A stretch of 64,000 bases of DNA from Diphasiastrum complanatum (GCA_029204225.1 CM055096.1:76909024-76973023); one strand, 5' to 3'. Shown: positions 1-10,830, counted from the first letter of the stretch. The notes: generated by a model not told the origin, from the letters alone. Numbers and translations are program-made.

Positions 1-740
1 GGACCCTTACTACAACCTTTTTGCGTTGCCGGCGCCTAAGGGTCCACGTCACCGACGTGTGGCTTGCCGCTATGCCAATTGGTCAGTTTGGCAACTACTA
101 TGCCTTGGGTTTCATGTGTGGCTCGTCTTTGCCTTTGGTTACCTTTTGGAGACGGATTCTGAGTTGGCTTTCGGGTTGGTTGGGATCCCAGTTTTCTTAA
201 GTCTGAATGGTTAAGCTTGTTACGTTTCTGAGTTGGCTTTTACGTAAGTGCATGATGGATGAATGTTAGACTTAAGCGCGTGTTGGGGAAACCGCTCAAG
301 TCTCAGCGCCCTTTGAGGCGCCGGCGCAACACAATCCTAAAGGAAAATTTTAAATTTGTGACCAAAAAAAACATTTTAATTTCTCTCATTCTCCTTTCAA
401 GTAGAAGGGTGATTTTATAGACTGCCTTTCAATTTTTGTTTTGCCTTTTATTGAAAATCAAGTAGGCCTTAGACATGCATTATGCCTTGCAAATGCCAAA
501 AGAGAGGGAAATCTTACTTTTATCGTTCACTTTCAAGCACAAGGGTAACTTTATAGAGTGCCTTTCAATTGGCACTTAAGGTTATTCCCCCCCTCTATGA
601 AAGTCAAATAGGCCTTGGCATTGCATTGCACCTGCAAATGCCAAAGCCGTGTGAATGTACATGGGTGATGGCGTCTCATTAATAATCTTTTTGGTGTGCG
701 GGCCATGTGCCCACTCAAAACAAAGTTTAACTTTGTCACC
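1..740. other. Intergenic sequence upstream of the nsLTP gene
   Basis: I find no convincing gene here. The short reading frames present have no recognisable domain and overlap in several frames. The stretch holds GGCGCC palindromes at 31-36 and 317-322, the same hexamer that is clustered in LTR element E and in the inverted-repeat arms further right, so part of it may be old transposon DNA. A diverged duplication at 393-648 is listed separately. Confidence 0.5.
393..648. repeat. Diverged tandem duplication, two units of about 110-120 bp
   Basis: The block beginning TTTCAAGTAGAAGGGT near 395 is repeated as TTTCAAGCACAAGGGT near 531. Both continue through a TTTATAGASTGCCTTTCAA segment, a TCAARTAGGCCTT segment and a GCAAATGCCAAA segment (about 489 and 633). 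The spacing is 136-144 bp and many substitutions separate the copies, so this is an old duplication. No coding frame is shared. Confidence 0.7.
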
Positions 741-877
741 TTCTTATTAGGATCCCGAATCCAGATCCGTGGCTTGAGCCTTGGCTTGGCTTGGCTCCGC
801 TACAAGGAACGAAGCTTCCCGCTGTTCTTGCTACGTTCGTTACGATGCTCTCAACATCCCTCGCAGGCCCAGGCCCC

Positions 878-948
878 CTCTCTCTCTCTCCCCTATATGT
901 ATATATATGCATGTCCGCATCTCTCTCACCCACACTCACTCACTCACT
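878..948 (+). promoter_or_regulatory. Putative nsLTP core promoter: TATA-like box with flanking CT tracts
   Basis: A TATA-like run (CTATATGTATATATATGC, 893-910) lies between a CT tract (878-891) and a CTCACTCACT-type tract (921-948). A start site about 30 bp downstream would give a 5' leader of roughly 130 nt before the ATG at 1064. CT-rich elements beside TATA boxes are common in plant promoters. The assignment rests on position and composition only. Confidence 0.5.
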
Positions 949-1063
949 GTATGTGCAGATCGCATACACAGAAGCTAGGCTGCCTTGCCGGATTGACGTT
1001 TAGAATTACCCATCCTTTCTCCTTCGACTCTTAGCGTTCGATCCCATCTCTCGCCTTCCTCAC

Positions 1064-1706
1064 ATGGCTAATCTCGTTCAGATGCGGGTGGCTATATGCG
1101 CCCTTCTTCTGGCTATGGTAATTGCTAATGCAGTGGCTCAAAATGTTCCTTGCTCTAGTATTCCTAACCCTGTGGACGTTACAGCTTTATCGCCTTGTCT
1201 TAAGTGGCTTCCAGCAAACTTCAACTCGACATCGCCGCTTCCTCCTCCATCAGACTCTTGCTGCAGTATTATTAGAACTTACGTTTCACAGGGTAAGTCT
1301 GATAACGTCTGCTGTGTATTGATATACGTTTCGGGCAAAGTGCACTTCTCTTTCCAACCAGCATTGGCGATTCCTAAGCATTGCGGTGCAGCTGTCCCGT
1401 CCAACTACAAATGCAATAGTAAGAATCATCAGTCTTTACAATCACAAGGTTGAGCAAGCTAGCTTACGTTGTCTGATAAGTGTTTCGTTGTGCGGTGAAG
1501 CTTTGCTCGTTATCATAATTCTCGCTTACTCGTATCCTTTTTCTCTGGTAAACGTGGTCAATGCAGGTTCTTGCGGCTCATGTTTCTTGTTAATACGTTG
1601 CTTGCGTTCTTCCTGTAAAGTTTACGTTAATCAGTGACGTCTTCTGTATCCCTCACTAACCTGTGGCTCTTCAACATTTTCAGATTTTCCTGTACCAGCA
1701 ATATGA
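1064..1706 (+). CDS. Non-specific lipid-transfer protein (two exons: 1064-1418, 1684-1706)
   Basis: This encodes a small secreted nsLTP of the type that binds lipids in a disulfide-braced helical barrel in the apoplast. Exon 1 starts at ATG 1064 with a hydrophobic signal peptide (residues 1-25, cleavage likely after AVA). The mature part has eight cysteines: 30, 45, 66-67, 83-84, 107 and 117. I place a GT-AG intron at 1419-1683; the donor is GTAAGA and CACTAAC serves as a good branch site. Exon 2 adds residues ending FPVPAI and a TGA at 1704, giving 125 residues, normal for the family. Without splicing the frame would run on to 1453 with a less typical tail. Oddity: the usual C-X-C pair is C-C (83-84), with no intervening residue. 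No GPI-anchor tail is seen. Family assignment is firm; subtype and ligand are unknown. Confidence 0.88.
1419..1683 (+). other. Phase-1 intron of the nsLTP gene
   Basis: This 265 bp intron begins GTAAGA and ends TTTTCAG. CACTAAC lies about 30 bases before the acceptor, followed by a pyrimidine-rich run. An alternative acceptor (ATGCAG at 1561-1566) would give a cysteine-rich tail unlike nsLTPs, so I prefer 1683. The intron sits just after the eighth cysteine, a common position for nsLTP introns. Confidence 0.75.
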
Positions 1707-1709
1707 GGA

Positions 1710-2525
1710 ATGCAGGAGATCTCGAGTTATTTGTAACCTGACATTTGACGTCCACTACATCATTGCTCTTTTTAAGCTATCTTAGCATGTAATGAACTTT
1801 GACAGTGCCTAGTAAAGACTGCACTTGTTCGTTTGTATTGCAATCCGTATTTTAGGAAAGTAATATTATCCACTACGTCGTTTGTTTCTCAGAGAATAGA
1901 GTGTATTTCATCGCTTATCATTCTGCACTTAAGCTTATGGATATTTTATTTCTTATCAACCAACCATTGATGCTGCCATCTTGAAGGTTGAAAGTTTAGA
2001 AAAATATTTCTGATCCAAGTAATGTATCGCATGGATTACTTTTTAACGGATAGCTGGACTATTCGAAATAATGGACGACTAAAGGTCCGCTAACTGTAGA
2101 TATGGTAGCTAGAACTCGTTGCCATCCAAAAATGGGCGCTGACTTGTACATGAAACTTCAGCCCATTCTCATCATTTTGTTTTGTGTCATATTAACACGT
2201 TGCGATGTAATAAAAAAGCAGAGAGTATAATGTGTTTTGACATTAAAAACTTGCATAAGATATGGACTGCAACTACATAAACACATGCATGGAAGATACC
2301 AGAAGTACTCTTTAGAACCAATAACTTCCTGTCGTCACATATCCTTTATATACAAGCTTATCAAAGAGTTTTGTAAAACAGGATCACGAGCAGGAATATG
2401 ACAGGTTTTAACTGACTCAAATGATCTTGTGAATCGACTTTCAACTAACCTATCCATTTTACCTTTCATATCACATTCGATGTTTATTTTAAACTATAGC
2501 TTTAGTTAAAATCTTTCCCAACATT
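1710..2525. other. nsLTP 3' flank and intergenic DNA
   Basis: This is AT-rich sequence downstream of the nsLTP stop. The polyadenylation site probably lies within the first few hundred bases, but I see no canonical AATAAA that I would commit to. No coding frame or repeat is recognised. The right end approaches the minus-strand copia remnant and may contain its lost LTR. Confidence 0.4.
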
Positions 2526-2529
2526 TATT

Positions 2530-3010
2530 CTATTCCTTCTTAACCCATATGATCTCTAAGATTTACGAATCTGTCTTTTGGAAGAGAATTTGTCATGATG
2601 TGGGCAACAATATGCTATTGCAATCAATACCCCTTGTACTAAATCTGTAATGAAATGGGTATTGCAAATCTAAATGCTTGCAACACTTATGAAACCACCA
2701 TTTTTACAAAGGAAAATATAGCCCTCGTGTCCTCATTGCATCTATGATAGAGAAGGTTTCTATTCGCTCATACTGAGATCAAAATGCCTACCTTGATTCA
2801 TAAATCACTCACTTGAGCCTATAAACAAGACTTATTCTATCCCCGGAACCCTTCTTGTTGGTCCATGTATACTTCTTGTAGATGATCTGTATTCAAAGAG
2901 GCCTTTTTTACATTCCTTTCAAATATCTTCAGATCATACATTATAGCCCATGCCAATAAATCTCTTGTTGATGTGATTTTTGCCACTAGAGCAAGCACGT
3001 CTTCTATTCC
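2530..3010 (-). pseudogene. Decayed Ty1/copia reverse transcriptase and RNase H remnant
   Basis: On the minus strand, 2840-3010 reads as the copia RT block around the second conserved region: it contains TSTRDLLAWA and, further on, LQEVYMDQQEGF, matching the family pattern EVYM-Q-EGF. After several stops, 2530-2700 resembles the end of RNase H, with CCKHLDLQY and SLPKDRFVNLRDHMG (compare KHID-Y and the LPKD-F motif), split over three frames. The RT palm with YxDD is missing, so an internal deletion separates the parts. The upstream gag and integrase are not seen. Recognition is by motif only. Confidence 0.7.
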
Positions 3011-3489
3011 TTGCTTTATGCATGTGAACATGCTTCGGCCACTAATCTGGCCACTAATCTAGCCCTGTATCTTCCCATTTGCACCATATCTAATCTAATA
3101 TAGGATCCTACTACTTTATTACCAAGAGGAAGTTTAATAAGTTCCCAAGAATTATTTTTTCCACTCGATTCTAACTCTTTGATCATTGCCCTCTATTAGA
3201 TATCTTGTTGTGGGCTTTGAAGTCTATTATTACTTCTAGATTCTCTCAACTTTTCACTTGCAATCAAATCAATACATGTGAGCTTCATTGGATACTTCTC
3301 ATCATGTTTGATTCTCTCAATCCTAGTTACTACTCTATTACTCGGTATTCCATAGATGCACCCACCTCTTCTGTAGAAGAAACATTAAGAACAAAGCGTA
3401 GGAAGGCTTCATTGGAAGTAGACGAGGAATATGTCTATGATACATATACATTCATTACCAAAGAGTAGTATACTCAGTTGGATAAATTA

Positions 3490-4735
3490 TGGGCCAATTA
3501 GGGGTATGAATGCTAATTTGATCCATTGGTACACCCAAATCTTTCCATTTATTACGTCACAGAATCGGGACGTAATAGGGATCCACCTTGAGCGGGTGAG
3601 GGCTCGCGACATAGCTCCTGATTGAGTTTGGAGCTTTTTCAAATCCTATCATGTGCCAATGTGGTTGCTCACCCAAAATTCGGGTCGCTTATCCAATTCT
3701 TTTCCCTCTTCAATCTCTGAGGTCTTGAATTTTATCACCCAACCACCCCTTGAGGACTCATGTGGATGTTGATGTAAAAATGTCTGGATCTGGTCCTTGA
3801 TGGTGATTGGTTTCTGGAATAAAGGCCTGGTCATTGATGTAGATAGACCTGCTTCCGTGGCCTGAGTTTCTGTGACTTCTTCCACATCTATCCCTTGATC
3901 CAATCCTGTATCCATCGGACCTTGATCATGTTGGGATGGCGAGAACGGAGGCATCATTGGTACTTGAATATGGGGGTTTTCATCTAGGATCTGAGCGGCT
4001 ACTTCTTCGTATTCTTTGATTATTCTCTTTGCCTTTGCCAACTCAGTCGATGTTGTGCGTTTGAATTTATCAAATCGGCCCTAGAATTCGGCCAATGAGA
4101 TATGTTAAGTCTCAAATTTTTTGAACAAGTAACCAATCTCCTCTGGTTAGACATGATGATCTGGCACTTGCAATTGTAGGTAGGTGACTCTCTCAAGGGT
4201 GGTTGCATCCAATTCACCTTGGAGCCTTTCTCGATCAAGAGTTGCCATATCTAGTTGCCCCTGACGCAGCAATACTTGTTGTTTAGCATCTTGAACGGCT
4301 ATGTCCACTTGATCCTACGTAGTTGTCAAAGTGTTTTGGAGTGTAGCCACATAGCCTTCCAAAGTTTCAGCTAACTGCTTGGCCTTTTTTATTTCCGCAT
4401 CTAACTTTCCTTCATTCTATTTGGCGATCTTCAACTCTCAATTCAGTTGGATGACTTTTTGGCTAATGAGAGTGTTTTCATATCCCAATTCGGAGATGCA
4501 CTTCTCTATTGCGGTCTTCTCATCAATTATGATCTGGATCACTTGAGCAAGGTTAGAAACTAAACCAAGTGTGTCACCAGAATCCACAGGTGTAGTATTA
4601 GTATCAGGAGCAGGAACAGCAGATCTAGGAGCTTGTCGAGGTTGACGTTGACTTCTTGCCTATGGATTTTCCTCCTCGAAGATATCCTCTCCTTCAAATC
4701 CTTCCGGCACTGTGTACTGATTCTCTTTATCATTC
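3490..4735 (-). pseudogene. Long decayed reading frame, unknown protein with coiled-coil and Pro-rich parts
   Basis: I do not recognise this product. On the minus strand one frame stays readable from about 4735 to about 3490, broken only by scattered single stop codons (for example at 4660-4662 and a TGA-TAG pair near 3646-3651). The middle is rich in Glu, Lys, Gln and Leu with heptad-like spacing (around 4050-4560), suggesting a coiled coil. It is followed by a Pro/Met/Gln-rich linker (about 3890-3990) and a more ordered tail with GGWVIKFKTSEIEEGKEL. It lies between copia remnants, so it may be an accessory frame of a retroelement or a captured host gene. Several stops could derive from CAG or CAA by a single C-to-T change. 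No start codon can be fixed. Confidence 0.5.
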
Positions 4736-4739
4736 TGTT

Positions 4740-5145
4740 AATTTCTCAAATCTATTATAGTTTGGCACCTTGTTACTTGGTGGTTTCAGTTTCTACCTAT
4801 TACCAGGCTTTGGGTTTCAAGTGAGTTACTTCATCCAACTTTTATCCAGACTTGTAGATTTTTTCGTGTTTTTACACAATCTGCATAACTACTCGGAAAC
4901 GGCTCATAGTGTCGGCATTTTTGGGACTCTCATCTTTCAAGATTTTCTCACTTTGGTTTTTTGCAAAATGCCAGATGTCTCAAATGTTAAGGAAATGAGG
5001 TTGGCGAAGACCTTTGCAGTTTTTGCATTTTTCACATAATAGTTTACGTTCATTCTTACAGAGTAATAGTTTATGTTTAAATTTGCAGACAGACTGTTTA
5101 CACCAAAGCCACCAACTTGCATGAATTCATCAAGAAGTAATTTCT
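4740..5145. other. Unassigned AT-rich stretch before the copia-1 LTR
   Basis: Short hydrophobic reading frames exist on the plus strand (for example 4770-5039) but have no recognisable motif and overlap minus-strand frames. I see nothing I can support as a gene. The left edge of the copia-1 LTR may lie inside this stretch. Confidence 0.35.
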
Positions 5146-5149
5146 GAGA

Positions 5150-5842
5150 AGTCTTAATTGGATTAATGCCAACACATCACAACCAACTAGATGATGCTTT
5201 TGATGACCTAATTGCTTAGTATAAATAGTTGTTCATATTCCTACATCAAATGCATTGAAGCTTGAAGATCAATCATCAAGTATTGAATAGTTAGCATTCT
5301 CTCTCAAGCCTCTCTCTCAAGTCTACGAGCTTGAACACTCCTGAGCACTCTAGATCACTTCTTAGAGTTGTTTAGAGATTGTTATTGTGCTTACTGCTTA
5401 TCAGCATTGTGCTTAATTCAGACTTTTTTTTTAGCTGTTCAGAGATAGCTTAGAGTACGCGACTTTGATCCGCAACTTGTAGTACTCATTTACATCTGCT
5501 TTGTTTTCATACTGAATCAATACTATCTTCTTATTGCATTCAGATTCCTCTCAGAATGTATGCGTTTCTGTAGTTCTTCGTGACAATTTATTTTTTTGAT
5601 AATTCGATGCTTAATGTTTGGCTACGTAATCACTATAGTACTAATGATTTCAAAGTTAGTTACTATAAGACCGAACGTGATTTCTATTACTATTGTTTTG
5701 TTCAAAATTGATAGGCGTAGTCATGCGTAAAGAAAGATGAAGATAGTTTATTCCACTGTGCACGATAAGTTTTCTTTCTTGTCGTTCGAATTCTATTTAT
5801 TTGAATCTATTTGGCCTATCTTTCATACACCACTTTCCAGCA
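5150..5842 (+). mobile_element. 5' LTR of copia element 1 (left edge uncertain)
   Basis: The right edge is set at 5842 because the sequence ends in CA and is followed at once by a degenerate Met-tRNA primer site. A TATA box (TATAAATA, 5220-5227) lies upstream of a CTCTCAAG-rich leader, as expected for U3/R/U5 order. The left terminus is not visible because no second copy of this LTR is in the window; 5150 is an estimate. Confidence 0.6.
5220..5227 (+). promoter_or_regulatory. TATA box of the copia-1 LTR
   Basis: TATAAATA is followed 50-110 bp downstream by CT-rich sequence (repeated CTCTCTCAAG). This would drive the retroelement transcript that includes gag at 6022. Confidence 0.55.
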
Positions 5843-5854
5843 TGTTATTAGAGC
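5843..5854 (+). other. Primer binding site of copia element 1 (initiator Met-tRNA type)
   Basis: TGTTATTAGAGC differs at two bases from the plant copia primer site TGGTATCAGAGC and directly follows the LTR end. The two substitutions would weaken priming and agree with an old element. Confidence 0.65.
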
Positions 5855-6021
5855 GTTGATTCTTCAAGGCCTAATACTATTCTATTAGAGTGCAAGCTCT
5901 TATACTTGATATCTTTTGCGATATCAAATTATTCTTCAGTTCGAATCAATTTGTTTCGGTAGCAGAGAATTGATTTCCACTGCATGGTATCTCTCTTAAC
6001 GTCGACAGTCTAAAGTTCTAG

Positions 6022-7735
6022 ATGGATTCTCAAAGTAAAGTTGGTCTTATCGCAGACAAGCTGAATGGATCTAATTATCATTTATGAAAATTTAAGATGA
6101 AGACCTTGCTAATCACTAATGAGTTGTGGAATGTTGTTATAAGTATCGAAGTAAATCCTGAAGATGACACAAACAACTCAAAGTGGAAATCGAAGGATGG
6201 TAAAGCTTTTGCGCTTATTATCCTCAATATATCAGATACTCAGATTGGCCACATAGCTAAAGCCAAAACTTCAAAAGAAGTTTGTGAAGAAGAATGAGTC
6301 ACGGTCACGAAAGCAAAACAATGACGATTCAATGCGATTCAAATGGAGTTCAGATGCGATCGCTGCTCACTACCAGCTGAATCACTCCTACGGTCCTCCA
6401 GAATGTAGTCAGGCACTGCTGATCTACGTTTATAAATTAATGTAGCATTCAACAAAGATTCAACCAATGTGCGGAATTAAATGAATGAGAGAATCAGACA
6501 CACAAATAACAGCACACATTTTTATTCAAGGTCATACATCATAAAAAGTGACATGTGCGCAATGGCTACAAGATCATCTATTGATTCTTCTCTGATTCTT
6601 CAAGCACTACATGCAGATCCACGCAGTGCGTTGGCGTGGGAGAAATACAGTTCTCTCACCAGCAATGTCTCGCTTACTAGCGGACTTGTGGATCTCTATG
6701 GATCCTAATCACAGAACTCGTCTAGCACACAGGCGGACTTCTGTTCTGTATTTTTTGTCTTGATTGCTTGCTAGCATCAGACCACTTCATACATCACTGT
6801 ATGTGCCTATCTATCAAGTATCATCTAGTAAGTATATAGTCGCTATGTGTAACCTTTTATATTAGAGTAATTAAATCTACAACTGAGCAGAGAATTACAA
6901 GAGTGGCGGATTAGCCACAACCTAGAGTGTATCTGCTGATGTCATGCGATCAGATCAGACATCTGTATTTCTGGCTACTTGTATGACCTTGCTGGTCCTT
7001 CATGGAGCATGAGGGCAGAAAAGGTCTCGCGACATTTTTCGTGTCACGTCATTGGTTTCATCTCCGTCGTCTGACTTTCTCGTGATAGACGGCAAAAGAT
7101 TCTCGTTCGTGAATCTTTCATGTTCGTGTCTTCTTATTAGGTGTTCGCGAATCTTTCGTGCTTCGTGTCTCTTGACTTTCATGTTCGCGAACATTTTCGT
7201 CAGTTTGAGACATGCTGAGCTCACTATATGATGTGAGAGATGTAACTACCAAGTTACATCTTCAAAGAAAATTCTTCACTCAAGATGTCGAACAATGATT
7301 CTCTTCAGAATCATATTAGCCAGTTTAAGAATCTCTTGCAACAGATGGCCACTGTCGAATCAGTCATAGACGATCAAGATACAATTATGACATTGCTTTC
7401 AAGCATGCCCTCTACATATGAGAATTGGGTGATGATCATCACGACACACTCAGATTTAACTCTTACCAGAGTTATCACTATGTTGCTGCAAGAAGATAAT
7501 CGAAGAAGTCAAGACACTTTGTCTACCTCTTCATCTCATGCTCTATATGTCCACAAGGGCTCGAAATGACAAAAGCCGAAAAGCTCCAAGCAGTCTGCAT
7601 CGAATCAGAAACAAACTCAAATTCAAGAGCAATCATCGAATCCAAATTTATCGAAGAAGAAGATGTTTTGTAGGTATTGCAAGCACAATAACCATGAGAT
7701 CCAAGATTGCCGAATTCTCAAAGCAAGTAATGTAG
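6022..7735 (+). pseudogene. Ty1/copia gag of element 1, split by an insertion
   Basis: Gag forms the nucleocapsid of the retrotransposon particle. The frame starts at ATG 6022 with the typical copia opening: DKLNGSNYH followed by K-F-K-M, where the expected Trp before KF is now TGA (6085-6087). It runs to about 6294, is interrupted by a 0.9 kb insert, and resumes near 7213 with LYDVRDVTTKLHLQRKF. After a one-base frameshift near 7284 it continues through SLQNHISQFKNLL to a Ser-rich tail. A CCHC zinc knuckle (C-R-Y-C-x4-H-x4-C, about 7663-7720) lies in a further frame. Stops and frame changes make it non-functional. Confidence 0.8.
6295..7212 (-). mobile_element. Solo-LTR-like insertion inside copia-1 gag
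   Basis: About 918 bp separate two halves of one gag frame. Read on the minus strand the insert starts TGTCTC and ends GACTCA (TG..CA), has a TATA-like TAATATAAAAGG near 6865, and carries TTCGCGAA palindromes and ACACGAAGCACGAA phrases. These resemble the LTR of the full-length copia element at 38653-44248. It holds no coding frame. A clean target duplication is not visible, so ends are uncertain by a few bases. A decayed LTR of a related family is the best reading. Confidence 0.55.
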
Positions 7736-7746
7736 CCAAGCAACCT

Positions 7747-9410
7747 GATTAACAAGCAAATACAGTTACAACATCTCCTGAAGTCGAAATGGACAAAGGC
7801 ACTTTTATGGTCAAAGACAAAAACGTGAACTCAGATGATTCGTGGTTTCTAGATTCTAGAGCTACTCAACATATGACCAATCATCGTGAGATTTTCCATT
7901 CCTATACGCCTTATAGCACAAAGAAGTATGTTCATCTTGGTGACGATAGCACTCACACTATCGAAGTTGAAGGTACTGTAAGATTAAGATTCCAGCATAA
8001 TCAATTCCAACTACTATCAAAAGTCTTGTATGTTTCTAAACTCTCTACAAATCTGTTATCAGTAAGTAGGATTACAAATTTAGGTCATAAGGTGGAGTTT
8101 GAGTCTGATCAATGCAAAATTATCGATAGAGTAATAAAATCCTTGCACTCGGCAAGAGGCATGGATACTCATATAGATTGGCACACTGTTATTTTGATTC
8201 TAGTCAAGCTTTGAAAACCTTTGTTCTTGTCAATAAAGCATTACTATGGCATCATCGCTTAGGACACTTGAATTATGCAACTGTATCGAACATGTCAAGA
8301 TCCCTAGCACTTGGTCTCGATTATCCTTTTGGCAAAGTGGATCTCCCTGTCTGCCATAGCTGCATCCTTGGAGAGCAGACTAGGATTCCTTTTAGATCGA
8401 GTCATAGGCATGCAGCAAAAGGTCTGTTAGATGTTGTTCATTCAAATATATGTGAACCTATGCAAATTCCTTCATTGCTAGATGCAAAGTATTTTATTAC
8501 TTTTATTGAAGAATTTTCCAAAAGAACAGCTATTTACTTCATTAAATAGAAATCATAAGCTTTCATCAAGTTCAGACAATTCAAAGAGCATGCAGAAAAT
8601 CAAACTGGTAAACGAATCAAAGCACTGAGGTCCGACAATGGGGGATAATACAACTCCACCGAATTCAAGGAGTAATGCCTTAACAACGGCAATGAGCAAC
8701 AATACATTACCTCCTATTCGCCTCAGTCAAATGGTCTTGCCATGAGAAAGAACAGAACCCTAGTCGAATCGGCAAAGTGCATGTTATCACATGCAATACT
8801 TCTGAAGTTCTTCTAGACTGAAGCTGTTTCAACAGCAAACTATATTCAGAACAGATGTCCTACTAAAGGTCTCTCAGACAAAACAACATTCGAAGTTTGG
8901 ACAAGTACCAAACCTTCTTTATCGAACTTAAAAGTTTTTGGATGTACTGCTTATGCATAGATTCCTCATGATCTCGGAAAGCTCGACTTCCAGAGTATCA
9001 AATGTGTTTTCATCAGCTACACTACTTCAGATCAAGCCTACTATGAAAAAAGTGGATCTTGAATGAATCCAAACTCCCAAAATACTTGGCTAAGTCTTTG
9101 CACAACAAGCTACAAAAACTAGAAATGGCAAAGCATCCTAATATTACCTTTGATACACATGAACTTGACAAAGCATTCAAGAGACAAAAGAATCTAAAAA
9201 AAGGTACTTATGATAGCCAAAAATAATAGCAAACAGGATGCCCAATAGCAGCCTACCACTTTTGGAAACCTCTTAAGATCCTACACAAGATCTTGAAGAC
9301 AATACACCAATCAATGTTCACAATGGAGGAAGAAACTATGACAATTGTGAAGGATTTCAGATCATTCAAGATCCAATCCATGTCCCTGATCTTTGGTTAC
9401 AAAAGATGAA
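7747..9410 (+). pseudogene. Ty1/copia protease and integrase of element 1
   Basis: The protease opens with SWFLDSRATQHM (about 7840), where the catalytic D-S-G reads D-S-R. The GAG-pre-integrase zinc motif follows (HHRLGHL, then C-x2-C, about 8240-8370). The integrase core begins HSNICEPM (about 8440), where the first catalytic Asp has become Asn. Beyond a stop near 8548 the frame continues with ALRSDNGG, SPQSNGLAMRKN and VFGCTAYA, with several stops. From 9055 to 9410 comes the Lys-rich linker that precedes RT in copia elements. No RT or RNase H follows, so the element is 3'-truncated. Both catalytic changes and the stops make it dead. Confidence 0.8.
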
Positions 9411-9424
9411 CAAACCAACAATCT

Positions 9425-9748
9425 TGTCAATGTAGAGCCCTTTTGGCCCTCTTATTATACCTCACTTGATCTTGAGGTGATTGAGGCCTCTACACCAGCA
9501 ACAATCTCCATCAACTCATTCATCTCCAATAAGAATTCCATCCTCACTTTCCAAGTAAAATAGTTGATTGAGGTAAGCCTATCATTGCTCTCCAACATAA
9601 AGCCTCCACTTGTAGCCATGTTGAAGTGACTTGTTCGGGCAATTTTTGACTAGGGATTGGTCTAGCCAAAACGCCTTAGCCAGGGAAGGACCCACACTGT
9701 CCTTACGTGAGTGATCAGAGTCTGACCATTTCCAATCTTGGGGGCCCC
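9425..9748. other. Unassigned segment between truncated copia 1 and the TIR element
   Basis: The copia-1 linker frame ends near 9410 and RT never starts. What follows has no recognisable coding or repeat structure. A plus-strand GTGAGTGATCAGAGTCTG phrase near 9708 partly resembles the terminal sequence of the adjacent TIR element, but too weakly to call. Confidence 0.35.
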
Positions 9749-10830
9749 ACTGATCACCCCGTACTCCCGGATCAGCGAGAGTTTTCAAGGCTCTCATAGA
9801 TGTGACCAACGGGAGCTTGGTTTCACAGTTGCTTTTGTTTTGATGCCTACAGCACAATCCGCAGTGTGTCGTTGGAATATACGGACATTGTGGATTCACA
9901 GGCCCCTGGAACCCGAGTCCACTCACCAGCACGAGTATAAGAAGAAAGTGAAAGAAAAACCAACCAATAGAGATAATGAATGAAAAATCCAAGTGCAATC
10001 TACCCCAAAAGCAATGTCATACCCAAGAAAGTACCTTACGGCGTTCACCTAGAAATTGTATGATATGCCATCTAGAGTCTTAAAGACGCCTGATACGATC
10101 GTACCTAAGTGATAAATGGTAGGGGTAAGATATGTGATTGATGACACCTTGGACTTACACTTGTGAAACATACCACCAGCCATTCCAAAGAGCAAACAAC
10201 TGGATGTAACTAAAGTGAGCCCTAAGCAAAGGAAAGAATATGCATAAAGAGTCTAATTAAGACGGGGCTAGCATCATTACTACGTACTAGTAAGAAAAGA
10301 ACTTTTTTGGGAAACAAGGGGTGAAAGCAAGAAAAGGGATTTTGCACGAGAAGGGTTCCATAGTTACGAAGTGTACCTAAGAGTTAGCAGGATCCAAGAA
10401 ACACCTATCCTTTGAAAATGAGATGACAATTGAAAATCACCTAGGCTATGTGATGGGACCATCACTCTAAGAATCATACCTTGTGATGTTCTAAAAAGTT
10501 TACCTTAGACCGATCACGCTTGAAATACTAGCCCATGTGCTATGACTGACGTCTAGGAGAAGCATAAACTTGGAACAAAGATCATAGAAGGTCACCCGAG
10601 CCATGTCATGTCTAGCTCTTGGACTTCAACACAACAATAGGTGATATCATTAGTCATCCCAAGAAGATCGCCATAGTTGGGTAGCACACGTTGTCTATTC
10701 ATTGCGAATCAACAGTACGCTAGCCGCCCTTGGTTTTGTGTGAGCACAAAGATGGAACCAATCTCCCGTTGGTCACATCTCTGAGAGCCTTGAAAACTCT
10801 TGTTGATACGGGAGTACGGGGTGATCAGTA
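9749..10830. mobile_element. TIR element with 75 bp inverted ends and a 922 bp core
   Basis: The left end (9749-9823) and the reverse complement of the right end (10756-10830) agree over about 75 bp with only a few mismatches; both begin ACTGATCACCCCGTACTCCC. The core at 9824-10745 has no coding frame of note and matches 19366-20287 at equal length (922 bp) with scattered substitutions. The right end abuts the LTR of the minus-strand copia G, so it appears inserted there. No target duplication is seen at the flanks, and no transposase is encoded. It could be a non-autonomous DNA transposon or a foldback product. Confidence 0.65.

Noticed and set aside
696-1034. 112-codon frame upstream of the nsLTP start
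   Set aside because: It runs through the CT-rich promoter region and TATA-like box, has no domain, and overlaps the likely 5' leader.
1386-1637. Alternative nsLTP second exon using the AG at 1565-1566
   Set aside because: It would add a cysteine-rich tail not seen in nsLTPs. The acceptor at 1683 has a better branch site and gives a typical short C-terminus.
3205-3468. 87-codon plus-strand frame with an acidic tail
   Set aside because: It is antisense to decayed copia sequence and has no recognisable motif.
9582-9998. 138-codon minus-strand frame
   Set aside because: It straddles the edge and terminal repeat of the TIR element and has no domain.
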